A DNA stretch of 64,000 bases from Candidatus Nanohalarchaeota archaeon (GTDB lineage: Archaea > Nanohalarchaeota > Nanosalinia > Nanosalinales > Nanosalinaceae), in the NCBI GenBank assembly GCA_022729235.1, contig JALDAJ010000001.1, forward strand, positions 62,001-126,000, in the 5' to 3' direction. Position 1 is the stretch's first letter. Every line of letters begins with the position of its first letter. Positions 16,296 through 24,929 of this stretch are shown in pieces. The notes below the pieces were generated by a model that saw nothing but the letters and a program-made list of their open reading frames with translations, was not told the DNA's origin and ran no database searches. Both the position numbers and the translations under genes were made by a program.

Positions 16296-16379
16296 TTATC
16301 TCAACGCTTCCTTGATATGCTCCTGTTTAACCGTCTTGTACCCGTTTTCTTGTGCGATTGCCCGGGCTTCCTCCACGAT
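16296..16379 (-). pseudogene. histone-fold-like in-frame fragment after the primase stop
   Basis: Directly after the primase TGA, the same frame stays open for 27 codons to a TAA. The translation contains VEEARAIAQENGYKTVK followed by QEHIKEALR. This closely follows the second half of archaeal histones: end of helix 2, a KTV loop, and a D/E-x-I-x-x-A-(L/V)-(K/R) helix 3. AAA+ lid domains of LonB type are a weaker alternative. There is no upstream histone half in any frame. It is either a truncated gene or a C-terminal extension reached by stop readthrough. Confidence 0.45.
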
Positions 16380-17795
16380 TCAACCAAAACATTTCTGGAC
16401 GTGTTTCTTGTAGTAGTGTTCCATCTGGTATTCTTTGCCGCAGTACGGGCATTCAAAGACCTCGTCTTCCTCGTCGTCTCCAGATTCTCCGTCTGAGGAG
16501 TTGCCGATGTCGAGGCTGTCGTCGCCTTTGGCTTTGCGGAAGGCGTAGGAGACGGGGTTGGGGACGCGTTCTTCCAGGCTGTCGCCTTCGTAGACCTGCA
16601 TGTCTTTGTAGTAGCCTTTCGCGTCGTAGTTCGGTGGCGGGACGTCCTCTTCCCTGTCGCGGTGCCAGTTGAGCTGTCCCCTGACATATGATTCGCGGAG
16701 CGCCTGGTCGTTCTCCTCGTTCCACTCCCAGATACGTGATTCGATTTCCTCCCAGCTGTAGCCTACTGTTCTCAGGAAGTTGATGAGTATGAACAGTCCG
16801 CGCTTTCTGCCGTCTTCCAGCCCGTCGAGTATGTTGTGGATGGTAGGAGGCCAGTGCTCCTCCGGTATCGCGTCGTCGGGTCTGTCAAAGTCTTTCTCAG
16901 CCCGCTCCTTTCTCCTCGCCTGTTTCTTCCTCTCCTCCTCCGCAACGTTTTCCGCCGCCTGCAGTAGAAGGTTGGTGGCTTCTCCCTCCTCGTATTCTTC
17001 CAGGAACGTCGTCTCGAAGTCTATGCTGTCCATCTGCGCGTCGCTTTTCTCGAAGTCCTGGATCTGCGAGGGTTGGATGGGCAGGGATACTAGCCAGCTC
17101 CCGTCGTGCAGTGAGTAGGGCATGCGGAAGAGGTGGCGCTGTCCCCAGTCGTTTTCTATGTCGGCGACCTGGTACGGGTCCCAGCCGGTGTCGACTTTCA
17201 TATCCTCCTCGAAGCCGTATTCGCGGACGAGGTCTTTCATCTCGTTTTCGAGGTTGTCCCGTATGTATTCGATTATTCCTCTCGGGAGTTTTGGATACAG
17301 CGAGGCAACGTTTTCCCCGCGGAATATCTCCGGGACATCCTCGCCTTCGAGCGTGTCGGGAAACGCCTCCCACCGCACTCCTATGTGGAAGCCTCTGTTG
17401 CCGGAGAACTTGACACTGACGTTTTCTATACCGTGCTCACGCAGTTCTCTCACGACGAGTTCCGCGGTGTCTTTCGCGAGTTCAAACGAGTGGTCACAGT
17501 CGATGTCGATGACGAAGTCCCAGCCCTCGCGCAGGTCGTCAAGGTTGTTGACGTTGTCGATGAGTAGCGGGTTCTTCCAGCGCTCGACCGACGAGTGTAA
17601 CGCGACCGCGCCGTCCTCGACTAACTGTGAGAAGTCCCCCGGAAAGTTGATAGCGTCCGGCCGTTTCCCATAACCGTTCGGATATGTCGGCGCTATCTCC
17701 CTATACTCCGCGACAGAAGTGATGTGTTCGGAGACCTCTTCCTGCTGGTAGTACTGTCTTATCTTCCAGTCCTGCGGCTTTTCCCCTTCTCCCAT
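16380..17795 (-). CDS. archaeal DNA primase, PriS-PriL-like fusion with C-terminal zinc finger
   Basis: 471 residues. Residues about 1-260 are PriS: the metal-binding FVIDIDCDHSFE (near 93-104) and KFSGNRGFHIGV are the catalytic signatures. Residues about 310-420 resemble the PriL C-terminal domain (PPTIHNILDGLEDGRKRGLF, then a helix and a Y-x-RGQLNWH block). The four Fe-S cysteines expected there are absent. The last 25 residues form a C2HC-like finger, ECPYCGKEYQMEHYYKKH plus a terminal Cys. Single-chain primases are known in several DPANN archaea (established). It synthesises replication primers and shares an operon with PCNA. Confidence 0.88.
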   Translation of the reverse strand: MGEGEKPQDWKIRQYYQQEEVSEHITSVAEYREIAPTYPNGYGKRPDAINFPGDFSQLVEDGAVALHSSVERWKNPLLIDNVNNLDDLREGWDFVIDIDCDHSFELAKDTAELVVRELREHGIENVSVKFSGNRGFHIGVRWEAFPDTLEGEDVPEIFRGENVASLYPKLPRGIIEYIRDNLENEMKDLVREYGFEEDMKVDTGWDPYQVADIENDWGQRHLFRMPYSLHDGSWLVSLPIQPSQIQDFEKSDAQMDSIDFETTFLEEYEEGEATNLLLQAAENVAEEERKKQARRKERAEKDFDRPDDAIPEEHWPPTIHNILDGLEDGRKRGLFILINFLRTVGYSWEEIESRIWEWNEENDQALRESYVRGQLNWHRDREEDVPPPNYDAKGYYKDMQVYEGDSLEERVPNPVSYAFRKAKGDDSLDIGNSSDGESGDDEEDEVFECPYCGKEYQMEHYYKKHVQKCFG

Positions 17796-17834
17796 ATAGA
17801 GAAGTTAATGAGAAAAGAGGTAAAAGATATGAGG

Positions 17835-18185
17835 TCAGTAACTTGTATCTGAAGCTGATTTATATCCTCCACTAACTGTAGAACCATCCGCTTGCCTCTC
17901 TACAGATTCTCTAACTTCCCTAATTATCTCTCCGCAAGAGCGATTATCCGAGAGCGCCCAGTATACAGTTCCGTCCTCGAAATCAAATTCATCTTCAACA
18001 TACCCCAGACTGGATAGCCCTCTAGCTGCTTTAGTCACACAGTGGTCAGGATAATGACTTACGCTCGACATCAGTTCTGTTGAAGAGGTTCTTCCATTTT
18101 CATCCAAGTGCCTTACTACACCCTCAAGACGCTCATCCTTCAAGGCATCCAAGATTTTCTCGTCAAGTTCTTCTACAGACATCAC
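17835..18185 (-). CDS. winged-helix DNA-binding protein
   Basis: 116 residues with a winged-helix pattern: a first helix VEELDEKILDALKD, helix-turn-helix TSSTELMSSVSHYPDHCVTKAARGLSSLG (20-residue core about 35-60), and a wing VEDEFDFEDGTVYWAL. Similar to ArsR/MarR-like transcriptional regulators. Its start overlaps the PCNA stop (ATGA), so it is co-translated with pcn. Role in replication-gene control is inference. Confidence 0.65.
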   Translation of the reverse strand: MMSVEELDEKILDALKDERLEGVVRHLDENGRTSSTELMSSVSHYPDHCVTKAARGLSSLGYVEDEFDFEDGTVYWALSDNRSCGEIIREVRESVERQADGSTVSGGYKSASDTSY

Positions 18186-18934
18186 TCTTCCTCAATCCGT
18201 GGCGCGAGTACGAAGCTGAGGTTCGCTTTGTCAGGCACTGTGAACTCCATTTTCATCGGGAAGTCTTCGCCGAGCCTGAGTGTTAAAGTATCGGCGAGTT
18301 TCTTGGCGCCGATCATGTTGTCGAGGTAGTCGAGGGAGAACATCGAGTTCGCCTCATCTCCTTCAAGTTCGAGGACTCCGTCTGCACCGCTGTCGATATG
18401 GAAGTTAGCGTTGCTCTGGTCTCCTTCTGCTTCTATGTTGATGCCGTCTTCGTCCGCGGAAATCCTTACTGAGTCGCCAACGACCATGGCGTCGCCGATA
18501 GCGTCTTCGATGACACCGGTTTCAAGTTCCGCTTCCACAGTAAAGTCGAGGTTTCTCGTGTCTGGTATGTCGTCCTCTGAAAGGTTGAGGATCGGTAGGG
18601 AGAAGTTTCTCGTTGATCTGCCTTCCATCCTTATGTAGAACTTGGAGTCGTCTTCTTTGACCTCGAAGACGATAGTATCGCTTGAGTTTGCACGTCTGAG
18701 AATCGAGTAAAGGTTCTCAAGATTGAGACCTACCTTTGTCTCTTCTTCAAGCTCATAGTCTTCAAAAACGTCTTCTTCCAGCTGGAAATCGACAAGCGCG
18801 ACCATCGCAGGGTCTGCCGCGATAAGCTCTACCCCGTCTTCGTTTAACTGGAAAATCCCTTCTGATATGAGATCTGAAATGGTTTTCATTGAATCCTGGA
18901 TAAGGCTAACGTCTTCTAGTTCTGCTTTAAACAC
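18182..18934 (-). CDS. pcn: PCNA sliding clamp
   Basis: A 250-residue archaeal PCNA. Landmarks: N-terminal MFKAELEDVSLIQDSMKTIS, AADPAMVALVDFQL in the first domain, a VGLNLENLYSILRRAN loop, and the C-terminal FTVPDKANLSFVLAPRIEE that carries the PIP-binding surface. It forms the trimeric ring for polymerases, FEN1 and ligase. Lies in the replication operon pcn - winged helix - primase. Confidence 0.96.
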   Translation of the reverse strand: MFKAELEDVSLIQDSMKTISDLISEGIFQLNEDGVELIAADPAMVALVDFQLEEDVFEDYELEEETKVGLNLENLYSILRRANSSDTIVFEVKEDDSKFYIRMEGRSTRNFSLPILNLSEDDIPDTRNLDFTVEAELETGVIEDAIGDAMVVGDSVRISADEDGINIEAEGDQSNANFHIDSGADGVLELEGDEANSMFSLDYLDNMIGAKKLADTLTLRLGEDFPMKMEFTVPDKANLSFVLAPRIEEE

Positions 18935-18952
18935 TCCTCTCCCACCTTTGTG

Positions 18953-19282
18953 TTATTCAGAAGTGTTGACAACTTTTTTAACCCTGTCGTAGACATCTGG
19001 ATCGACGTCCTCGAAGTCCTGGGCTATCTCGCCCTGTATTTCGAACGAGTCAGGAGTTGGAAGTACTCTTCCAAGGACGCGGATACGCTGTCCTTCTTCC
19101 ACATCTTCTATATCGTCTTCTTCAAGAAACACTTCCACTGTACCCGTCCCATCGTCAAGCGCTACTGAACTGTCATCCTTCGATATCAATGTACCTACTA
19201 CGCGGACGCGTATGTCGTCCCTGGGTTCGATTTCTTCGATATTCTTTGGTACTGCGGGTGCTCTTCTCTGGTTCTCCGGCAT
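18953..19282 (-). CDS. OB-fold nucleic-acid-binding protein
   Basis: 109 residues with a single OB-fold: IRVRVVGTLISKDDSSVALDD and GTGTVEVFLEEDDIEDVEEG, then IRVLGRVLPTPDSFEIQGE. The strand pattern and 'dDGTGtveV' element match RPA-type/RecG-wedge OB folds. It lies 18 bp upstream of pcn on the same strand, so it probably acts with the replication machinery, perhaps as an RPA accessory subunit. Confidence 0.7.
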   Translation of the reverse strand: MPENQRRAPAVPKNIEEIEPRDDIRVRVVGTLISKDDSSVALDDGTGTVEVFLEEDDIEDVEEGQRIRVLGRVLPTPDSFEIQGEIAQDFEDVDPDVYDRVKKVVNTSE

Positions 19283-19362
19283 ATCTTATGCGAGGGGTTA
19301 AACTGTTTTAACTATATTGATTCCCGGGAGGTTTCAAATACAGCCGCGTAAAAACACTGTTT

Positions 19363-19953
19363 ATGGACCCTCTGGGGAAGAAAGGTGAGCAGGCGCTTGA
19401 AGGCGTCCAAAACGTATCGCAGAGACTGGAGCAGCTTGAATCGCACCTACAGGCGGTTGACAGCGCGCTTCAGGACTTTATGCAGGATTCACGTGACATC
19501 CTCCAGGAGGAGCACGACATCGAACAGCGGGAGCTGGAGCAGATAGGGAAGCTGGCGGATAAAACTCCTGATGAGAAAACTGTTGAAGAGCTGGAAGAGA
19601 AAGTTGAAGACCTTGAGCACCGGCAAAAGAAGACGGAGCGGAAGATAAAAGAGGTACTTGACAGCGAGTTGATGGGCGCGGTCTCAAGAGTTACAGATAC
19701 TATAAAAAAAGTTAACCGATCTTCGAGGGGCCTCCGAGAAGATTTACAGGGATTGGAAGACCGTGTCGGCGAGCTGGAGAACAACTTCATCCTCGAGGAG
19801 AACAAGCGGGACTACGACTTCCAGCAGAAACTGGACAAGTCCGAGTTCGAAGCCGAACGTGTGGAGATGCTGGACGAAATCAGGAAGCTGCGCGCCTCAG
19901 TCAATGTCCTCGCGGACGAACTGGACAAGAAAGACGAGATAGAGGTTGAGTAG
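19363..19953 (+). CDS. coiled-coil hypothetical protein
   Basis: 196 residues, almost entirely heptad-patterned helix from about residue 10 to 190, rich in Glu, Lys and Leu, with no globular domain visible. It resembles archaeal structural or tether-type coiled-coil proteins in composition only. It diverges from the OB-fold gene across an 80-bp gap. No family recognised. Confidence 0.55.
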   Translation: MDPLGKKGEQALEGVQNVSQRLEQLESHLQAVDSALQDFMQDSRDILQEEHDIEQRELEQIGKLADKTPDEKTVEELEEKVEDLEHRQKKTERKIKEVLDSELMGAVSRVTDTIKKVNRSSRGLREDLQGLEDRVGELENNFILEENKRDYDFQQKLDKSEFEAERVEMLDEIRKLRASVNVLADELDKKDEIEVE

Positions 19954-20112
19954 TCGTTTGTGAAGTTTTCGATGCGCCAGAAGACAGCAAGTCCTGTATC
20001 ACCGACTAAATATCGCTTAATTCGTATACCTTAGAAATCGAGATTTAAACCAGATGGTTCTTCGGGAACTTCTAGTTTATACTTAAGCTTTACTCTGAAA
20101 CCAGTTTTTAGG

Positions 20113-20421
20113 ATGAACGAGTCACAGGATCATGAAAATTCGGAGTCCTTAAACCTTGTGTACGACGGAAACATATTCAATGAGTCTGCTAATCTAGGAG
20201 GTCCTAAATTCGTGGATGCGAGAGAATACGAATCTGCTCTTTACTCTTTAAACCAGATTGAAGCCGATGGCACTGTTGTAGATATCTATCATCATGATAA
20301 AACATCCCGGTCTGAACCAGCCAGATTCCCTGCAGAGCTATGGGTAGAGACTACAGATCCTGAGCACCTCAGGGAGCTCCTTAAACAAGACCCCGCTATT
20401 AACTATCTGCCGGCTGAGTAA
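20113..20421 (+). CDS. hypothetical protein
   Basis: A 102-residue acidic soluble protein. It has a strand-helix pattern with DIYHHDKTSRSEPARFPAEL (about 56-76) and ends next to the TFS gene, which runs toward it with adjacent stop codons. A TATA-like TTTATACTTAAG lies 30-45 bp upstream. No family or motif recognised. Confidence 0.5.
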   Translation: MNESQDHENSESLNLVYDGNIFNESANLGGPKFVDAREYESALYSLNQIEADGTVVDIYHHDKTSRSEPARFPAELWVETTDPEHLRELLKQDPAINYLPAE

Positions 20422-20757
20422 TCAGTCATACTCTTTGTGAACGTTTCCGCACTCCTTGCATTCGTAGAACCGTGTTGGTGGTTCGTCGCTAGCTCTTGTC
20501 TGTTCCATCCACCATTCGTGTTCTGTTTCTTCCCCACAGCTTGGGCATTCTTTCGTCGTGACTGGCCTGGTAGATGCCTCGTCGTCTTCCGAGGAGACGT
20601 TTAACCGATCCATAGGGTCTTCTTCCTTCTCCTCTGTCACTGTGTAGTCGCCGCCTTCTACGTCCTGTAAATGCCCGCAGTTACGGCATTTCATGACTGT
20701 TTCACCATTTTTCTTCTCGGATACTAGCATTCCTCCGCATTCGTCACAAAATTCCAT
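20422..20757 (-). CDS. tfs: transcription factor S (TFIIS-like cleavage factor)
   Basis: 111 residues: an N-terminal zinc ribbon (FCDECGGML to MKCRNCGHL) and a C-terminal zinc ribbon (KECPSCGEETEHEWW to FYECKECGNVH). The loop QTRASDEPPTRF carries the Asp-Glu pair that enters the polymerase active site to stimulate RNA cleavage. It rescues backtracked RNA polymerase. The acidic linker is longer than usual. Confidence 0.92.
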   Translation of the reverse strand: MEFCDECGGMLVSEKKNGETVMKCRNCGHLQDVEGGDYTVTEEKEEDPMDRLNVSSEDDEASTRPVTTKECPSCGEETEHEWWMEQTRASDEPPTRFYECKECGNVHKEYD

Positions 20758-20827
20758 ACTTGAGCATTTTACCTAAGTTACCTTTAAATGGGTATCGTCA
20801 GGCAGAAGACGGGAAACATCTGCACAA

Positions 20828-21346
20828 CTATAACTCTCTACCGGCGCAGGAGTAGATGTTGTTGATGCTGAGCGGATTGTTAGAACCTTCTACATTCGAC
20901 TCTCCTATCCCGGTTATATCCATCGCCAGAAGCTTCAGGTTTCCTGCAAGAGGAATCCTGAAAAGTACCTGTCCGTGTATCTGTTCCGGACGTATATCTC
21001 GTTCCCACTCGTTTTGACCCCGCGTGTTATCTCCTCTTGTCTCCAGGTACCCGTCGTGCGTATCCACTACCCTGTGGACGACCGGTATCTCTACTTCCGG
21101 TGTTGAAAACACTATTATGTCACCCTCCTCTATTTCTTCGAACTCCATCCCGCTAACCAGGAGGATATCTCCTACGTCAAGCTCCGGGTACATCGAACAA
21201 GAGACAACAGAAACAACAGGTCTGTCCGTATCCATGACTGTTCCAGCAGTTTGCAGGGTTCCAAAGGCTAGTATAAGTGCAACTGCCAGGAAGTAGAACT
21301 CCCTGAAACTTCTTGAATCTCTTACGTTTTCCCATCTCTTGCTCAT
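20828..21346 (-). CDS. archaeal signal peptidase I (S26B, Sec11-like)
   Basis: 172 residues from the ATG at 21346 (an earlier one at 21376 adds 10 residues). One N-terminal membrane anchor (about 18-36, FYFLAVALILAFGT) precedes VVSVVSCSMYPELDVGD with the catalytic serine, then GDIIVF, VVHRVV with the catalytic histidine, and TRGDNTR with an active-site aspartate. Ser-His-Asp without lysine is the archaeal/eukaryotic ER form. It removes signal peptides from Sec-exported proteins such as those encoded at 36-40 kb. Confidence 0.9.
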   Translation of the reverse strand: MSKRWENVRDSRSFREFYFLAVALILAFGTLQTAGTVMDTDRPVVSVVSCSMYPELDVGDILLVSGMEFEEIEEGDIIVFSTPEVEIPVVHRVVDTHDGYLETRGDNTRGQNEWERDIRPEQIHGQVLFRIPLAGNLKLLAMDITGIGESNVEGSNNPLSINNIYSCAGREL

Positions 21347-21376
21347 AGAGTATCTTGCCCCAGTCTTCTTTTTCAA

Positions 21377-21916
21377 TCAATCGAAAGCACGACCCATCAT
21401 GTGCGCAACGCGTATAGGTTCAGGTGTGAGCCCATGGATTATCGAGCTTTCAACGATGCTTTTCGCTCTTTCAAAGTCCGTTCCCGCATACTGTATGTAG
21501 GTTTTGCCATCCTTCAGCTCGATTTCTTCTGCATCCCCTAACCGGTCAAAGACTTCATCGTAGTTACCTGTCTTCTCCATAGTGTCCTTAAACCGGTCAC
21601 GGTCCGGCTTGTTGGAGGTTACCACTATAACAGGTCTTTCTATCTCCTCCGAGACCTTTTCGAAGTCGACAATATTGAAACCTGCAAAACTTATACCGTC
21701 CAGCATCACAGCCTTTATCTGGGTCGTGTTATTGCAACGGTTGAAAAGCTCCACCACTTTTTCAGTCGCGTCACCGCCATCTACCTCGATATCGGTGGTA
21801 ACGATATCTTCTATGAACTCTGTACCGCGGTAAACAACACCGGTCAGAAACGTTTCCTCATCCTCGAATTCAAAGGCAGCATCGTCTATACCAAGGACTC
21901 TGATACCTTGTTTCAT
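21377..21916 (-). CDS. DUF99 family protein (endonuclease V-like fold)
   Basis: 179 residues with DUF99 signatures: VLGIDDAAFEFEDE at the start, LTGVVYRGTEFIEDI, KAVMLDGISFAGFNIVDF in the middle and RPVIVVTSNKPD. The family has an RNase H-like/endonuclease V-like core and is almost universal in archaea, with no settled function. It shares a minus-strand run with signal peptidase and rpoL. Confidence 0.88.
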   Translation of the reverse strand: MKQGIRVLGIDDAAFEFEDEETFLTGVVYRGTEFIEDIVTTDIEVDGGDATEKVVELFNRCNNTTQIKAVMLDGISFAGFNIVDFEKVSEEIERPVIVVTSNKPDRDRFKDTMEKTGNYDEVFDRLGDAEEIELKDGKTYIQYAGTDFERAKSIVESSIIHGLTPEPIRVAHMMGRAFD

Positions 21917-21942
21917 AAAGAGAATATTACTGATGAAGAAAT

Positions 21943-22185
21943 TTACAGTTGATCCTCTATCTCATCCATCCACTCTCTCGCAGTCTCGATCGCGTCCTCA
22001 AGGATCTCTTTCTGATCGTCACCTTCGATTATTAGCTGTGACTCATCGCCTAGAGGGTGACCTTTGTCGTAGGCTGCCTGTCCGCTTTTCTCCCATACAG
22101 CCTTCCGGATAAGATTTGCGATACCGTGGTTCTGTTGCATGTCGATGATAAGTCTATCGTCTTTCTCAACTGTCTCAAGTTCCAT
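21943..22185 (-). CDS. rpoL: DNA-directed RNA polymerase subunit L (Rpo11)
   Basis: 80 residues with the Rpb11/Rpo11 pattern: a first strand, then HGIANLIRKAVWE (usual form ExHTLxNlLR), GHPLGDESQLIIEG and a long C-terminal helix. It dimerises with Rpo3 to nucleate polymerase assembly. The histidine-glycine-isoleucine version of the DHTL motif is a small deviation. Overlaps the METTL5-like gene stop by 11 bp. Confidence 0.88.
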   Translation of the reverse strand: MELETVEKDDRLIIDMQQNHGIANLIRKAVWEKSGQAAYDKGHPLGDESQLIIEGDDQKEILEDAIETAREWMDEIEDQL

Positions 22186-22786
22186 TGTCGTCTATCCTCC
22201 TTGTTATGATAACATCAACGGGTGTTTCCCGTGACTCTTCGGTGTGGAAACCATAGCTCGGACCGAGCGCTATAGTATACTCCTCGACTCCGAGCACTTC
22301 ATGTCCGTATTCCTCCGATAACTCTTTTATACGTTCCCGCACACCTCTCGGAGCCACGCTGTAAACCGCATCAGCGATGGAGAAAGCTTTCCGGAAGAAC
22401 TTAAGCCCTGTATCAGAGTGTACAGAGAACGGCGGGTTCATGACACAGGTATCGAACTTGCTGTTAACTCCTGTCGCATCTCGTTCCACTAACTCAATCG
22501 CGTCAACAGCATCCAGCTTCTCGGCGTTCTCCCTCGCGATCTCCAGCGCCCCGGCATCCTTCTCTACCGCGGTAACTCTTGCTCCTGCTAAAGCCGAACC
22601 GATAGCGAGAATTCCTGTACCTGTGCCGAGATCGACAACCTCGCAGTTTTCGATGTCACCCTGCATGTACGCGGTATGGATAATATCGGCTGCCAGCTCC
22701 GGCGGGGTCATATACTGCTCCAGCTCGATATCCGGCTGGGAGAAGCTGTCGAGCTGAGAAAGTTTACGCACAAGCTCTGTCTTCAT
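22175..22786 (-). CDS. METTL5-like RNA N6-adenine methyltransferase
   Basis: 203 residues. An N-terminal LEQYMTPPELAADI segment, SAM motif I VVDLGTGTGILAIGSAL, and catalytic motif NPPFSVHSDTGLKFFRKAF are the archaeal METTL5 pattern. The NPPF tetrad marks exocyclic amine methylation. Eukaryotic METTL5 modifies 18S rRNA with TRMT112 (established); rRNA is the likely target here. Overlaps rpoL, so the two are co-translated. Confidence 0.88.
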   Translation of the reverse strand: MKTELVRKLSQLDSFSQPDIELEQYMTPPELAADIIHTAYMQGDIENCEVVDLGTGTGILAIGSALAGARVTAVEKDAGALEIARENAEKLDAVDAIELVERDATGVNSKFDTCVMNPPFSVHSDTGLKFFRKAFSIADAVYSVAPRGVRERIKELSEEYGHEVLGVEEYTIALGPSYGFHTEESRETPVDVIITRRIDDNGT

Positions 22787-22838
22787 GTTCTCAGGTCAGA
22801 CGTGAAGGATTTAAGATTAACGCTCCATCACGTAGGGC

Positions 22839-24470
22839 ATGCCCGAGGCAACTGAAGAATTCGAAGACCTTTCACGTGAAGAGCTTGTAGAGAAAATCAA
22901 GAAGATGCAGGAGGATAAAGTGGTTTTCTTTGAACCACAGCGAGAGATAATAGTTTCGAATCCTTCTGAGGAAACGCTTAATGAGATATCAGAAATCGCG
23001 CACATGGCAACCTCCTCGGGCGAACACTACAAGTTCGAAGTACGGGAGATGGATATCTGGAACTCTGAGCTATCTCTTGAAGAAATGAGAGAGAAATACA
23101 CGAGGATACTGGGATCGTATCCCCGGTTCATAGAATGGCTGGAGAGAACCTATGAAAAGCAGGAGATGTTCTCGATAGAACATGAAGGTACCTATCACGC
23201 CCTGGTAGCGGAAGACGAGGAACGCATGGAGTGGGCGCGCAGTATCGAGGGGGTACGGGACAACCTCGCTGTTGACCTTACAGACAACAAGTCCCGTATC
23301 GCGATGGGAGCCAAATCCCGCGCAAAAATCAAGGAGGCTCTGCTGAAGAAAGGCTACCCGGTAGAGGACAACTCCAAGTTCCGGGAGGTCGACGAGAAAA
23401 TCGGTGCTGACCTGAAAATCGACCTGAGGGATTACCAGGAAGAGTACGTCGCGAGAGCTTACGATGAAAAGGCAGCAGTACTGGCGAACCCTGCCGGCTC
23501 AGGTAAAACAGTTACTTCTATCGGCCTCATGGCCAGGATAGATGCGCCAACACTGGTGCTCGTACCACAGCGCTCGCTGGTGAACCAGTGGAAGCGCGAG
23601 ATACTTGACAAGACAACTATCACCGAGGACCAGATAGGCGAGTTCCACGGCGGTGACAAGGAGATGAACGATGTGACCATCGCGACATACCACATGGCGG
23701 GAGAGAAGACCTCGCTGTTCCGGAAGGACTGGGGTCTGATAATCTTCGATGAAGTCCACCACATCCCCTCACAGCTTTTCAGGAGAACCGCATCGCTACA
23801 GTCAACGCGCAGGATAGGTTTAAGCGCGTCACCTGTCAGGGAGGATTCAAAAGAAAGGGAGATATTCGCGCTTATAGGTCCTGAAATCGGCGGTGACTGG
23901 GCTCGTTTCTTCCAGCAGGACTTCGTCCTCAAGCCAGACGTGAAGATACAGTTCGCGGAGTGGGAGAGCGATGCCTACCGCCACAAGTACAACCAGGCAT
24001 CCGGAATCAAGAAGGCTATAATCGCCTCTAAAAACCCGGCGAAAAAGCAGCAACTGGAGAACCTCCTCGATGAACACAGCGATGACAAGACCATCATCTT
24101 CTGTGACTGGATAGACCAGGGAGAAGAACTGGAAGAAGAATACGATATACCTTTCATCTCCGGCGAAACAGATTACGAGGAACGGGAAAAATACTTCCAG
24201 AAGTTCCGTGACAACGAACTTGACACCCTCATCGTGTCCCGTATCGGCGACGAAGGTCTCGACCTGCCCGACGCAGAGATAGGTATCATCATGTCCGGAC
24301 AGGGAGGCTCAAGGAGACAGGCAACCCAGAGAGCAGGAAGAGTCATGCGCCCGTTCGGCGACGCCAAGGTCTACATGATAGCGACCAAGGGCAGCAACGA
24401 GGAAGACTTCGCCAAACACCAGGTAGAACTCCTGAAAGAGAAAGGAGTTCCTGTAACGGTGGAAGGGTGA
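22839..24470 (+). CDS. XPB/Rad25-like superfamily 2 helicase
   Basis: 543 residues. An N-terminal damage-recognition-like region (about 1-195) is followed by LRDYQEEYVARAYDEKAA, Walker A ANPAGSGKTVTS, LVPQRSLVNQW, ATYHM, the DEVH box IIFDEVHH, GLSASP, and in the second RecA domain TIIFCDW, VSRIGDEGLDLPDA and QRAGRVMRPFG. This matches archaeal XPB. It translocates on DNA, probably in repair with a Bax1-type nuclease, which is not seen here. Confidence 0.92.
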   Translation: MPEATEEFEDLSREELVEKIKKMQEDKVVFFEPQREIIVSNPSEETLNEISEIAHMATSSGEHYKFEVREMDIWNSELSLEEMREKYTRILGSYPRFIEWLERTYEKQEMFSIEHEGTYHALVAEDEERMEWARSIEGVRDNLAVDLTDNKSRIAMGAKSRAKIKEALLKKGYPVEDNSKFREVDEKIGADLKIDLRDYQEEYVARAYDEKAAVLANPAGSGKTVTSIGLMARIDAPTLVLVPQRSLVNQWKREILDKTTITEDQIGEFHGGDKEMNDVTIATYHMAGEKTSLFRKDWGLIIFDEVHHIPSQLFRRTASLQSTRRIGLSASPVREDSKEREIFALIGPEIGGDWARFFQQDFVLKPDVKIQFAEWESDAYRHKYNQASGIKKAIIASKNPAKKQQLENLLDEHSDDKTIIFCDWIDQGEELEEEYDIPFISGETDYEEREKYFQKFRDNELDTLIVSRIGDEGLDLPDAEIGIIMSGQGGSRRQATQRAGRVMRPFGDAKVYMIATKGSNEEDFAKHQVELLKEKGVPVTVEG

Positions 24471-24474
24471 AGAG

Positions 24475-24822
24475 ATGACTGAAGTAATCTATTTAGCCGA
24501 CAGAAAAGACGGAGAAGAACTTCGTGCCGTAGAACTTCATGAAATAGAAAGAGAACTCGAGGAAGAAAGCGATGGATGGTCGATAGATAATAAACTAGAA
24601 GATATCCCACAAGAAATCAGAGAACACGCCGAGCAAATAAGAAATGAGAAAGAAAACTCTGACCGGTTCTACGAAAACGTAGTAAGATATGAAATAGAGG
24701 GAGAAGGAGAAGCATACTTATTCAGAACTGAAAAGGGATACGTAATCGCCTCCGAAGAAGGTCTACCCGACGCCCTCCCCAATGAGGATAGTCCTGACGA
24801 ATTATACTTCGACCCTCAGTGA
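24475..24822 (+). CDS. hypothetical acidic protein
   Basis: 115 residues, strongly acidic, no cysteine, no membrane segment. Two strand pairs (EVIYLADRKDG and EAYLFRTEKGYVIASEEG) suggest a small alpha-beta fold. It begins 4 bp after the XPB-like helicase stop and is probably co-transcribed with it. No family recognised. Confidence 0.5.
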   Translation: MTEVIYLADRKDGEELRAVELHEIERELEEESDGWSIDNKLEDIPQEIREHAEQIRNEKENSDRFYENVVRYEIEGEGEAYLFRTEKGYVIASEEGLPDALPNEDSPDELYFDPQ

Positions 24823-24857
24823 GGAGAATTATTAACTTACTGTTCTTAATCAACCGT

Positions 24858-24929
24858 ATGCCTATAATCGAAGCAGAGAACCTGTCGAAGACGTTCAGGA
24901 ATAAATTTTCTGGACTCTTCACAGAATAG
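24858..24929 (+). pseudogene. 5' fragment of an ABC ATPase gene
   Basis: An ATG-started frame reads MPIIEAENLSKTFRNK and stops after 23 codons. Its first 14 residues match the start of the complete ABC ATPase at 25574 (MPIIKAENLSKTFR) except for one substitution. The DNA differs at many third positions, so the duplication is old or came from a paralogue. Homology ends near 24899, where it abuts and overlaps the 3' end of the minus-strand peptidase gene. Confidence 0.7.

Noticed and set aside
17111-17673. Long plus-strand frames opposite the primase gene.
   Set aside because: They are antisense shadows in GC-rich third positions; the minus strand encodes clear primase motifs.
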